Shown one piece after another: positions 17,417 through 26,650 of a stretch of DNA of 35,181 nt (positions are counted from its first letter, which is position 1; the number at the start of each line of letters is the position of its first letter). Source of the DNA: Deltaproteobacteria bacterium RIFOXYD12_FULL_55_16 (GTDB taxonomy: Bacteria > Desulfobacterota > Desulfobulbia > Desulfobulbales > Desulfurivibrionaceae); assembly GCA_001799255.1 (NCBI GenBank), contig MGTC01000058.1, positions 1 through 35,181 of the forward strand. Reading direction: 5' to 3'. Under the pieces are notes generated by a model. That model did not search any database, was not told the DNA's origin, and saw nothing but the letters and a program-made list of their open reading frames with translations. Both the position numbers and the translations under genes were made by a program.

Positions 17417-18829
17417 TTAATTTCCTGTTTCAGGCTGGGGTTTGTGTGCTGCCTCCTGGAACTGAGGCAGGCCAAGGGCGCGGCGCAGATCGGCAACGGC
17501 AATCCGCTGGGAGGTTTCCGCCACGATGCGCCGCACCATGGCGTCAGTCAGCTGGCTTTCTACTCCGGCAAGATTTGCGGCCAGCAGCTTTCCTTCCACG
17601 AAAAGAAGGCGGTTGATGCGGGCGCTTTCCTGGGCCTGGGCCACGCTTTTTTCTGTAACCTGCAAACGCTCCCTGGCTTCTTGTACGGCAAATTCAGCCT
17701 GTTTCACCTCAAGGCCTATGGCCAGCTCGGTTTTGCGCCGCCGCTCCTGCGCCTCGGCAAGCAGAGCAGAGGCGCGGGCAATCTCGGCCGTGGTCCGGCC
17801 TCCTTCGGCAAGATTAAATTGCAGCCTGATTCCGGCCTGCCAGGAGTCGCCAGAGCCATCCATTACATAGCCCTTGTCCACCTCGTATCCCGCATAGCCT
17901 TCCAAAGATGGATAATGGCCGCCCTCGGCCTGCCTGATCCTGGTCTTGGCCGCCAGGATCAGAGCCTCCATGCTTTTCAGCTCATGACGCTGGCCCTGGG
18001 TTTCGGACGGCGGAAGCTCCTGGGGGCCTCCTTGGGCGGAATCAAGAACCACCGGGCCGTCGGCAAGACCTAGCAGGCTAAGGAAAATCCTCTGGCTCAG
18101 CGCCAGGCTGTGCCGGGCCTGGCTTAGATTTTCCTGGGCCTTGGCCTGCTGCACCTCCAGATCGAGGAGATCGGCCTTGAGCAGAACCCCTTCCTGATAA
18201 CGGGCCTGGGCTACGGCCAGAGAAACGCTGATCGCCGCCACTGCCGACTGCCGGGCCTTGAGCATTTCCTCCGCCTGGATGATGAGCTGGAAAGTTCTGA
18301 CCACCTCAAAGGCAAGCTGGGCCTGCACTGCGGCCAGTTCCATCTGCGAGGAAACCGCCTGAGCCTCGGCGGCCTTCAGCCCGGCCAGATCGCGACCGCC
18401 ATTGAAGAAACGATAGCCCAACCTTACCCCCAGGTTAAGGTTGTCGGTGCGGCCGGGATGGTTAAAGTCGATGCTTGGGTTGAAGGCCCCCTGGTTTAAG
18501 ATATTGCCAAAGGAGTACATGGGATTGTTGGTCTGATCGTAGCGGGAGTTCAGATCCAGCCTGGGGTAAAACGAAGACCTCTCCAGGGTGATGGCAGCCT
18601 GGGCCGCTTCGATCCGATTTTTCCCCATCCGGCTGTCCGGGTTGTTCTTGACGGCAAAATGCACCGCCTGGCGAAGAGTCCACACCTCGGGGGTTGCCGT
18701 GGCCTCATTGATCTCGGCGGCCTGGGAAAAACCGGCCAGGAGCAGGAGGCCGAGGCTGAGGAGGCTGAGCCTGCGCCTGGAGTGCAGGAGTTGGCCGGTA
18801 TTTTCAATAGGTATGATTCGTTGGCGCAT
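17417..18829 (-). CDS. TolC-family outer membrane efflux protein
   Basis: LRQAVHFAVKNNPDSRMGKNRIEAAQAAITLERSSFYPRLDLNSRYDQT...; signal-like leader; repeated TolC helices; same operon. ORF could start at 18856. Confidence 0.92.
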   Translation of the reverse strand: MRQRIIPIENTGQLLHSRRRLSLLSLGLLLLAGFSQAAEINEATATPEVWTLRQAVHFAVKNNPDSRMGKNRIEAAQAAITLERSSFYPRLDLNSRYDQTNNPMYSFGNILNQGAFNPSIDFNHPGRTDNLNLGVRLGYRFFNGGRDLAGLKAAEAQAVSSQMELAAVQAQLAFEVVRTFQLIIQAEEMLKARQSAVAAISVSLAVAQARYQEGVLLKADLLDLEVQQAKAQENLSQARHSLALSQRIFLSLLGLADGPVVLDSAQGGPQELPPSETQGQRHELKSMEALILAAKTRIRQAEGGHYPSLEGYAGYEVDKGYVMDGSGDSWQAGIRLQFNLAEGGRTTAEIARASALLAEAQERRRKTELAIGLEVKQAEFAVQEARERLQVTEKSVAQAQESARINRLLFVEGKLLAANLAGVESQLTDAMVRRIVAETSQRIAVADLRRALGLPQFQEAAHKPQPETGN

Positions 18830-18952
18830 GGTTCCGGAGTCTCTTGGTAAAGTCATTCTGGACAGGAGGCGAGCCTGGAGATTGCCTAGTATTTAATCAT
18901 ATACTTACAAACTAAATTGTTTGCCATATTTTTTGATTGAATTGGAGCAATT

Positions 18953-19033
18953 CGTCTCCCCGGTGCAGGCCGGGATCCAGCCTTGCTGCAACTGACCTAA
19001 AACCCTGGATTCCGGCCTGCGCCGGAATGACGA
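18953..19033. repeat. Family D paired palindromic repeat (BIME-like)
   Basis: CCCGGTGCAGGCCGGGATCCAG...CTGGATTCCGGCCTGCGCCGGAATGACG, two REP-like units inverted. Confidence 0.8.
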
Positions 19034-19047
19034 GATGTCGCTTTTTT

Positions 19048-20130
19048 TCAAAACCATTTCTTCTTTTTAAAATAGATCAACATGGAGCCGGCTGTTGCCG
19101 CCATCAGCAGGAGGGCGAAGGGATAGCCGAGATACCAGTTGAGTTCCGGCATATTGAAAGGGCTTTGACTGGTGTTGAAATTCATGCCGTACAGTCCGGC
19201 GATAAAGGTAAGAGGGATAAAGATCACCGCGAAGATGGTCAGCACCTTCATCACCTCATTCATCCGGTTGCTCACCGAAGAAAGGTAGATGTCGATCATG
19301 CCCGAGATGATGTCCCGGAAGGTCTCCACCGTGTCAAGCACCTGAATGGTATGGTCGTAAAGATCCTTAAGATAGACCCGGGTTGAGGCGCCCATGTACA
19401 TGGTTTCATCCCGTTGCAGCCCGCTGATGACCTCCCGCAGCGGCCAGACCGATTTGCGCAGCAGGATCATCTCCCGTTTCAGGAAGTGGATGGCTTGCAG
19501 GGTTTCCTGGGCAGGTTCGACAATCAGTTCCTCTTCCAGATCCTCCACCTCCTCACCGATTTTTTCGAGGACGGAAAAGAAGTTGTCCACCACCCTGTCA
19601 AGCAGGGAATACAACAGGTAATCGACTCCCATTTGTCGGCTGCGGCCCTTGTTGTTCTCAAGCCGGGCCAGCACCTCGTCAAAAATATCGTCGTTCTTTT
19701 CATGAAAGGTGAGCAGGTAGCTGGAGCCAAGCACGAAGCTGATCTGCTCCATGCTCATCTCCCTGGTGGTATTGTCATAGTTGATCAGGTTGATAACCAG
19801 GAACAGGTAGTCTTCATAGTGATCAATTTTTGGACGCTGGCCGGTATGGAGAATATCTTCGATAGTCAGGGGATGCAGGCCAAAACTGAGGCAGAACCTG
19901 TCTACGACCTCGGCGTCGTGCAGGCCGCTGACCCTGATCCAGGTGTTGCCGGGGTTTTCTTTTAGCAGACGAAAATCGTCAAGCCGGAGCGGGGTGCTGC
20001 GAGAAAGGGTTTCGGCATCGTAAGCGACCATGTCCAGGCCAAAATTTTCCGTGACCTTTTCGCCGATGAACACGGGGCTGCCCGGAGGAAGCCCGGCTTT
20101 TCGCGAGGTGGTTTTAACAAGTTTCAGCAT
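19048..20130 (-). CDS. corA: Magnesium/cobalt transporter CorA
   Basis: C-terminal IAGLYGMNFN signature and PELNWYLGYPFAL; typical CorA N-terminal domain. Confidence 0.95.
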   Translation of the reverse strand: MLKLVKTTSRKAGLPPGSPVFIGEKVTENFGLDMVAYDAETLSRSTPLRLDDFRLLKENPGNTWIRVSGLHDAEVVDRFCLSFGLHPLTIEDILHTGQRPKIDHYEDYLFLVINLINYDNTTREMSMEQISFVLGSSYLLTFHEKNDDIFDEVLARLENNKGRSRQMGVDYLLYSLLDRVVDNFFSVLEKIGEEVEDLEEELIVEPAQETLQAIHFLKREMILLRKSVWPLREVISGLQRDETMYMGASTRVYLKDLYDHTIQVLDTVETFRDIISGMIDIYLSSVSNRMNEVMKVLTIFAVIFIPLTFIAGLYGMNFNTSQSPFNMPELNWYLGYPFALLLMAATAGSMLIYFKKKKWF

Positions 20131-20442
20131 CTCTGGTTCCCGCTAATGGAGGATGATTTCTTGGAGACTGGCGGCGCAGGGATAATATCTATTTTTCGGA
20201 ATAGGATATCATACCCGCTGTTTTTCCGTGAACCCCTATTGTTTATTGGCTATAAATATCCGGGCTGGCGTTTTTTGGGCTTGCCGGGGCGAGATTGGCG
20301 ACAGCCTGGTATTTATGGTCATAGATCTTAAAATTATCCATGAACACGGGATGTTATAGTCTTTTATCTTCTCTATCCCTATACATTTACATTGCATTCT
20401 GAAATAGGCGCTGGTATGTTTTTGCGTCTTTAAATCCCTTTA

Positions 20443-20496
20443 TAGCCGAGTTGAGCAGCTTGTCTGCGCAAACGAAACTTATGCCCTTTGGGTATA
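20443..20496 (+). repeat. Family C repeat in thiC leader
   Basis: TAGCCGAGTTGAGCAGCTTGTCTGCGCAAACGAAACTTATGCCCTTTGGGTATA. Confidence 0.85.
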
Positions 20497-20549
20497 TCCT
20501 TACTGTCAACACCAGGCGGCCTGTGCCGCCGGTTACCGGAGAATCTGTA

Positions 20550-21851
20550 ATGAGTATTCGAGAAGACGCGATCAGTGGCAGATGTACCCCTCTTTTTGAA
20601 ACCTGCGCCGCCAATGAGAACATTACGGTTCAGGCCCTGATGCAGGGGGTGGCCGAAGGGACGATCTGCATCCCCAAGAACAAAAACCATCGGTTCGAGC
20701 GGATCATAGGGGTGGGCAAGGGGCTGTCCACCAAGGTCAACGCCAATATCGGCTCTTCCAAGGATTATCCCGAGGTGAGCCAGGAGCTGCAGAAGCTCTG
20801 CGTCTGCCTTAAGGCCGGGGCTGACACGGTGATGGATCTTTCCATGGGCGGGGAAATTCACGCTATCCGCCGGGAGATTCTGCAAAACTGCCCTATTCCC
20901 CTGGGCACCGTGCCTATCTATCAGTCCATTGCCGAGGTGGTGGAGAAGCAGAAACTTAAGATCGGCGAGGTCACGGTGGATCACATGTTCAAGGTGATCG
21001 AACAGCAGGCCCTGGATGGAGTTGACTTCATGACTATCCATTCCGGCATCACCCGAAGCACCATGGAGCGGGTTCGCAACCATAAGCGGCTCATGGGCGT
21101 GGTCAGCCGGGGCGGCTCCTTCACCATCGAGTGGATGAGCTATAACGATAAAGAAAACCCCATGTACGAACATTTCGACGACCTGCTGGCCATCCTTAAG
21201 GAGCACGAGGTCACCCTGAGCCTGGGTGACGGCATCCGGCCCGGCTGTCTGGCCGATGCCACAGACCGGGGTCAGGTGCAGGAGCTGATCCATCTGGGCG
21301 AGCTGACCCAGCGGGCCTGGGAGGCCGGGGTGCAGGTGATGGTCGAAGGGCCGGGTCACATGCCGCTCAACCAGATTCAGGCCAATATCCTGTTGCAGAA
21401 GCAACTCTGCCACGGGGCGCCCTTTTATGTCCTGGGCCCTCTGGTCACGGACATCGCGCCAGGTTACGATCACATTACCGGCGCCATCGGCGGGGCTATT
21501 GCCGGGGCGGCAGGCGCTGATTTTCTTTGCTATGTCACCCCGGCCGAGCATCTCAAGCTGCCCAGCGCCGAGGATGTGCACGAGGGAGTCATGGCCTCCC
21601 GGATCGCCGCCCATGCGGCGGACATTGCCAAGGGCTTGCCCGGCGCTATCGACAAGGACATCGCCATGGCCAAGTGCCGCAACAATCTGGATTGGAAAGG
21701 CCAGATTGAGCTGTCCATCGATCCGGCCAAGGCCCGGCGTTTCCGAGAGGAGGGGAGTTCCTACAAGGGCGATGCCTGCAGCATGTGCGGCTCCTACTGC
21801 GCGATCAAGGTATATAAGCAGGCTACCGCGCCCGACCGGTTGCGGAAATGA
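20550..21851 (+). CDS. thiC: Phosphomethylpyrimidine synthase ThiC
   Basis: VNANIGSS, ADTVMDLSMGG, VEGPGHMPLNQI, C-terminal CSMCGSYCAIK Fe-S motif; RBS GGAGAAT before ATG 20550. Confidence 0.96.
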   Translation: MSIREDAISGRCTPLFETCAANENITVQALMQGVAEGTICIPKNKNHRFERIIGVGKGLSTKVNANIGSSKDYPEVSQELQKLCVCLKAGADTVMDLSMGGEIHAIRREILQNCPIPLGTVPIYQSIAEVVEKQKLKIGEVTVDHMFKVIEQQALDGVDFMTIHSGITRSTMERVRNHKRLMGVVSRGGSFTIEWMSYNDKENPMYEHFDDLLAILKEHEVTLSLGDGIRPGCLADATDRGQVQELIHLGELTQRAWEAGVQVMVEGPGHMPLNQIQANILLQKQLCHGAPFYVLGPLVTDIAPGYDHITGAIGGAIAGAAGADFLCYVTPAEHLKLPSAEDVHEGVMASRIAAHAADIAKGLPGAIDKDIAMAKCRNNLDWKGQIELSIDPAKARRFREEGSSYKGDACSMCGSYCAIKVYKQATAPDRLRK

Positions 21852-21918
21852 TCCGCGTACTGTAACAGGAGAGAGGTTTGCCGTAATTTCGTAATCACCA
21901 CCGAGGAGGACGCAGCCT

Positions 21919-22251
21919 ATGACCGAATTCCTGGGGCAGATTGTCGATTTTTTTAACAGCACCAATGTGCCGCAACAGCTCCGCGAGATAGACGCCAGGG
22001 GCCTTTTCACCAATCCCTGGTTCCTGGCCCCGTTTATCGCCTTTATCTTTTACAACCTCTACAAGCAGGCGCTGAACACCCTGGTTATGACCTCCCTTGG
22101 CTTCGGCCTCTGGTTCTTCAGCGGGAGCAGCTATATGGAGGGACTGGTGGTGAACGGCTTTCTCCAGTTGGACAAGGTGCTGCCCGTGGCCGGGGTCTTC
22201 ATCGGGGCCCTGGCCATTGCCGTGTATTTCCTCTTCATGCGCTCCGACTGA
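21919..22251 (+). CDS. Small membrane protein of unknown function (110 aa)
   Basis: Two to three hydrophobic helices; RBS GAGGAGGACGCAGCCT before ATG. Confidence 0.7.
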   Translation: MTEFLGQIVDFFNSTNVPQQLREIDARGLFTNPWFLAPFIAFIFYNLYKQALNTLVMTSLGFGLWFFSGSSYMEGLVVNGFLQLDKVLPVAGVFIGALAIAVYFLFMRSD

Positions 22252-22267
22252 TGGGGGCGCAACAACC

Positions 22268-22903
22268 GTGAGCAACCGGATCCAGGAAATCCACCCCCGT
22301 CTTTTTGAGCATTTTGGCCCCCAGCACTGGTGGCCAGGGGAAACCCCCTTTGAGATCATGCTCGGCGCGGTTTTGACCCAGAACACCAGTTGGCGCAATG
22401 TTAGCATGGTTATCGAGGCGTTGCGCCAGGAGGGGCTGCTCTCCTTTGCGGCGCTGGAAGCCCTGCCCCTGGAGGTGTTGGCTGAAAAAATCCGGCCTTC
22501 CGGGTATTACAACCAGAAGGCCAGGCGACTGCAGGGGCTTTTTGCGGCCATCCGGGAAGACAGCGGCAGTCTGGAGGATTTTTTCAAGCAGGACACCCAC
22601 ACCCTTCGGGAAAAGCTGCTGGCCATCAAGGGGATTGGCCCGGAAACCGCTGATTCCATCATCCTCTATGCTGCGGACAGGCCGGTATTTGTGGTGGATG
22701 CCTATACCTACCGCATCCTGCTCCGCCATGATCTCATAGCCGAAGACGCCGGTTACGAGGAGATTCAGGAGTTGTTTCTGGGCAGGCTGCCCGCCGAGGC
22801 CCAACTTTTTAATGAATACCACGCCCTGTTGGTTCGCCTTGGCAAGGAATACTGCAAAAAAAACAACCCGCTTTGCGATGGCTGTCCTTTGCAGGGGCTT
22901 TAG
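22268..22903 (+). CDS. Endonuclease III domain (HhH-GPD) protein
   Basis: GTG start; PFEIMLGAVLTQNTSWRNV, LLAIKGIGPETADSIILYAADRPVFVVDAYTYRIL HhH-GPD, C-terminal CKKNNPLCDGCPLQGL. Confidence 0.88.
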   Translation: MSNRIQEIHPRLFEHFGPQHWWPGETPFEIMLGAVLTQNTSWRNVSMVIEALRQEGLLSFAALEALPLEVLAEKIRPSGYYNQKARRLQGLFAAIREDSGSLEDFFKQDTHTLREKLLAIKGIGPETADSIILYAADRPVFVVDAYTYRILLRHDLIAEDAGYEEIQELFLGRLPAEAQLFNEYHALLVRLGKEYCKKNNPLCDGCPLQGL

Positions 22904-22946
22904 GCGTGCCCACTGTTTTGCCCAGACGAAACGCCCAGGTTATTTT

Positions 22947-23618
22947 TTATAACAGCTTGAGCGCGGCCAGCCAGGCCCTGGTTTCCTCCTCGATATTGTC
23001 GGCGCAGGTCAGAGCCGTGACCACGGCCAGGCGTCTGGCTCCCATGGCGGTCAGCTCCGGGAGGTGTTCTTTTTTAATCCCGCCCATGACCGTGAAGGGC
23101 AGAGCGCTTCGAGCGCTGAATCTTGGGATGGCCGCAGGGCCGAGGAAGGTAGAGAGGCCGTCCTTGGTCTGGGTGGTGTAGATTGGCCCGATGTTGAAGT
23201 AGGAGGCTCCGCGTCTCTCGGCAGTGGCGGCCTGCTCTTCGGTGTTGCAGGACACGCCGATGATAAGCTCCGGAGCAAAAGCGCGAACCTCTGCCGCCGG
23301 AAGATCGCTGTTGCCGAGATGGACCCCGTCGGCGCCGGTGACAAGGGCAAGATCCACCCGGTCATTGACAATGAACAGGGCGCCTGCCGCCAGGGTTTTC
23401 TGACGAAAGATCCTGGCCTTCTCAAAAAGGCGCAGGCTGTCGGAGTCCTTGTCCCGCAGCTGGACAATTTTCGCCCCTCCAGCCAGCACCCCGTCCAGCC
23501 AGACAAGATCGTCGCGGCCTCTGGCCAACCGTTCGCAGGAAACAGGGTACAGGCTGACTTCCTCAATGAATTTTCTGAGCCGCTGCTGATACAAATCGGT
23601 TTTTCCTTGCATTGCCAC
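22947..23618 (-). CDS. thiE: Thiamine phosphate synthase
   Basis: GGAKIVQLRDKD, LFIVNDRVDLALVTGADGVHLGNSDLP, GASYFNIGPIYTTQTKDG, FTVMGGIKKEH. Confidence 0.93.
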   Translation of the reverse strand: MAMQGKTDLYQQRLRKFIEEVSLYPVSCERLARGRDDLVWLDGVLAGGAKIVQLRDKDSDSLRLFEKARIFRQKTLAAGALFIVNDRVDLALVTGADGVHLGNSDLPAAEVRAFAPELIIGVSCNTEEQAATAERRGASYFNIGPIYTTQTKDGLSTFLGPAAIPRFSARSALPFTVMGGIKKEHLPELTAMGARRLAVVTALTCADNIEEETRAWLAALKLL

Positions 23619-23652
23619 GGCTCTCCTTATGAGCAGCGAAATCCTGATTCTT

Positions 23653-23840
23653 AAAGCTGAGTTGAGCAGCTTGTCTGCTCAAACAAAATTTGATGAACTC
23701 GTAACAACCTGAAAAGTTCACAGGCCCACCACACGAAATCAAACACTTACCCATTAATACCAGTTGTGATGTCGGCACTGCTGCCGACGACTGACACGTG
23801 GCTTTTTACAATTTCAACAAACTTATGCCCTCTGGGGGTA
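23653..23840 (+). repeat. Family C repeat interrupted by family B copy 2
   Basis: C left part AAAGCTGAGTTGAGCAGCTTGTCTGCTCAAACAAAA, then B, then C right part AAACTTATGCCCTCTGGGGGTA. Confidence 0.8.
23692..23818 (+). repeat. Family B MITE-like repeat, copy 2 (127 bp)
   Basis: GATGAACTCGTAACAACCTGAAAAGTTCACAGGCCCACCAC...GTTGTGATGTCGGCACTGCTGCCGACGACTGACACGTGGCTTTTTACAATTTCAAC, near-identical to copy 1. Confidence 0.88.
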
Positions 23841-23949
23841 ATAATTGTTCACGGTTCTTACTGGTTGAAAAAAAAAGGTATCTAAGTATATTAAGCCGTT
23901 GTAATAAAATAATCATGCTATTTAAGCAGGGCAGCAGCGAAGGGCATTT

Positions 23950-25266
23950 ATGGAAAATGTGGTTGCAGGTCAAGAAACAGCAGAGTTGAAGATTGGCGGC
24001 AAGGCCTACCAGCTGCCGATCATTGTCGGCAGCGAGGGGGAGAAGGCCCTCGATATCCGGGCCTTGCGCGCCCAGTCCGGCTACATCACCCTGGACAGCG
24101 GCTTCATGAACACCGGTTCCTGTTGCAGCAGCATCACCTTTCTCGATGGAGAACAGGGCATCCTCAGCTATCGCGGCTATGCCATCGAGGATCTTGCCGA
24201 ACATTGCACCTTTGTCGAGGTCGCCTATCTTCTGGATCACGGCAGTCTGCCCACCCAGGCGGAACTGAGCAAATTCAGCGAGCTGCTGGGCAAGTATGCC
24301 ATGGTTCACGAGGACATGATCCGCTTTTTCGACGGCTATCCGCCCAACAGTCCGCCCATGGCCATTCTTTCCTCCATGGTCAACTCCCTGTGCAGTTTTT
24401 ATCCGGACATGCTGGACAATCCCCTGGAGAATATCGACAAGATGGCGGCCCGCCTGCTTTCCAAGGTGCGAACCATCGCCGCCTTTTCCTACAAGAAATC
24501 CATGGGCCAGCCCCTGGTCTATCCTCGGCATGATCTGAGTTATTGCGCCAACTTCCTGAACATGATGTTTGATTCGCCGGTCAAGCCATACGAGATCAAC
24601 GAGACAGTGGTCAGCGCCCTGAACAAGCTGCTGATCCTGCATGGCGACCATGAGCAGAATTGTTCCACCGCCACGGTGCGGGTGGCGGGCAGCGCCCGGG
24701 TTAATCTTTACGCCTCGATCTCCGCCGGAATCAACGCCCTGTGGGGGCCGCTCCACGGCGGCGCCAACCAGGCGGTGATGGAGATGCTCTCCCAGATTCA
24801 TGCGGAAGGCGGGGACTATAAAAAGTATATCGCCAAGGCCAAGGATCCGGCTGATCCTTTCCGGCTGGTCGGCTTCGGGCACCGGGTTTACAAGACCCAC
24901 GACCCGCGCAGCCGGATCATCAAGAAAGCCTGCGACGACGTGCTGACGGCCTTGAATATCTCCGATCCCCTGCTGGATATCGCCAAGGAACTGGAAGAGG
25001 TGGCCTTACGGGACGAGTATTTCGTGGAACGCAATCTTTATCCCAACGTGGATTTTTACAGCGGCATCATCTATCGGGCCATCGGCATCCCCACCAACAT
25101 GTTTACGGTGATGTTCGCCCTGGGCCGTCTGCCAGGCTGGATTGCGCACTGGAAAGAGATGTGGGATGATCCAGACTGGCGGATCAGCCGACCCCGGCAG
25201 ATCTATGTCGGCCCCAAACGGCGGCCTTTTGTGCCCCTTGCCGAACGCGGGCACTTGCAAGCATAA
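23950..25266 (+). CDS. gltA: Citrate synthase
   Basis: GILSYRGYAIEDLAEH, LHGDHEQNCSTATVR, GPLHGGANQAVMEML, GFGHRVYKTHDPR, ALGRLPGWIAHWKEM. Confidence 0.96.
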   Translation: MENVVAGQETAELKIGGKAYQLPIIVGSEGEKALDIRALRAQSGYITLDSGFMNTGSCCSSITFLDGEQGILSYRGYAIEDLAEHCTFVEVAYLLDHGSLPTQAELSKFSELLGKYAMVHEDMIRFFDGYPPNSPPMAILSSMVNSLCSFYPDMLDNPLENIDKMAARLLSKVRTIAAFSYKKSMGQPLVYPRHDLSYCANFLNMMFDSPVKPYEINETVVSALNKLLILHGDHEQNCSTATVRVAGSARVNLYASISAGINALWGPLHGGANQAVMEMLSQIHAEGGDYKKYIAKAKDPADPFRLVGFGHRVYKTHDPRSRIIKKACDDVLTALNISDPLLDIAKELEEVALRDEYFVERNLYPNVDFYSGIIYRAIGIPTNMFTVMFALGRLPGWIAHWKEMWDDPDWRISRPRQIYVGPKRRPFVPLAERGHLQA

Positions 25267-25289
25267 TTAAAAAGAGGGAGATTACGTGC

Positions 25290-26594
25290 ATGCGTACTGA
25301 TATCCTGCACAGTGGCGCAGGGGAATTAACCTATGAGATCCGCAACATCGTCAATGTCGGCGAAAGGCTGCAAAAGCTGGGGATCAAGGTTTACTGGGAG
25401 AATATCGGCGATCCTGTTGCCAAGGGCGAAGAGATTCCCCTGTGGATGAAACAGGTTGTCGCCGAGCTGGTCATGGAGGACGCAACCTACGGTTATTGTC
25501 CGACCAGGGGAATGCTGGCGACCAGGGAATTTATTGCCGACAGAACCAACAGACGAGGCGGGGCGCAGATCGGCCCGGATGATATTCTTTTCTTTAACGG
25601 GCTTGGCGATGCGATCAGCAAGGTCTTTGGCTTCCTGCGCCCGACCGCCCGGGTGGTGGTGCCCTCACCCAGCTACACCACTCATTCCTCGGCGGAAGCG
25701 GCCCACGCCGGAGACCGGCCCGTTACCTACTGGCTGAACCCTAACAACCACTGGTATCCGGATCTTGATGATCTGGAAAAGCGGATCAAGTACAACCCTG
25801 CCGTGGCCGGCATCCTGATCATCAATCCGGACAACCCCACCGGCGCGGTCTATCCCGAGGAGATCCTGCGGGGCATGGTGGAGCTGGCCAGAAAATACGA
25901 CCTGTTCGTGATCTGCGACGAGGTTTACCAGGCCATCATCTACAACGGCCAGAAAACTCTGGCCCTGGCCGAGGTGATCGGGGAGGTGCCGGCCATCTGC
26001 ATGCGGGGCATCTCCAAGGAAATGCCCTGGCCCGGTTCCCGCTGCGGCTGGATCGAGGTCTACAATGGTGAGCGTGATCCCATGTTCGCCAAGTATGTGA
26101 CCTCGATCTTGAACGCCAAGATGGTGGAGGTCTGCTCCACCACCCTGCCGCAACGAGCGATCCCGGCCATCCTCAGTCATCCGCAGTATGTTCCCTATCT
26201 GCAGGAGAGAATCAGCCGCTACGAGAAGTTTTCCAACATCGCTTACGAGGCGCTCAAGGATATCGACGGGGTGCTGGTGAACCGGACCAACGGCGCCTTT
26301 TACATGAGCGTAGTTTTCAAGGAAGGAAGACTGAACAGTCAGCAGACCCTGTTTATTGGCAACAAGGAGGTTCGTACTCAGGTGGAAAGCCTGGTGGACG
26401 GGCCGAATGTCGCCTTTGACAAGCGTTTTGTCTATTATCTGCTAGGGGCCACCGGCGTTTGCGTGGTGCCGCTGTCCTCATTCGCCACCGAGTTGCAGGG
26501 CTTCCGGATTACCCTGCTTGAGCGCAATGAGGAGCGCTTCGTCGAGATCTTCAAGATCATTGCCGACGGGATCAGGCAGTACCTTAATTCATAA
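25290..26594 (+). CDS. Pyridoxal-phosphate-dependent aminotransferase (class I/II)
   Basis: INPDNPTGAVYPEEIL, ICDEVYQAIIYN, RGISKEMPWPGSRCGW. Confidence 0.92.
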   Translation: MRTDILHSGAGELTYEIRNIVNVGERLQKLGIKVYWENIGDPVAKGEEIPLWMKQVVAELVMEDATYGYCPTRGMLATREFIADRTNRRGGAQIGPDDILFFNGLGDAISKVFGFLRPTARVVVPSPSYTTHSSAEAAHAGDRPVTYWLNPNNHWYPDLDDLEKRIKYNPAVAGILIINPDNPTGAVYPEEILRGMVELARKYDLFVICDEVYQAIIYNGQKTLALAEVIGEVPAICMRGISKEMPWPGSRCGWIEVYNGERDPMFAKYVTSILNAKMVEVCSTTLPQRAIPAILSHPQYVPYLQERISRYEKFSNIAYEALKDIDGVLVNRTNGAFYMSVVFKEGRLNSQQTLFIGNKEVRTQVESLVDGPNVAFDKRFVYYLLGATGVCVVPLSSFATELQGFRITLLERNEERFVEIFKIIADGIRQYLNS

Positions 26595-26650
26595 CCAGTC
26601 GCTCTGACTGCCAAGATCCTCCGCCTGTCCGTTACCGAGAAGAGAATACC

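Noticed and set aside
20430-22013. 527-aa minus-strand ORF
   Set aside because: Antisense to thiC, which has unambiguous motifs.
23806-24900. 364-aa minus-strand ORF
   Set aside because: Antisense to citrate synthase; no recognisable domain.
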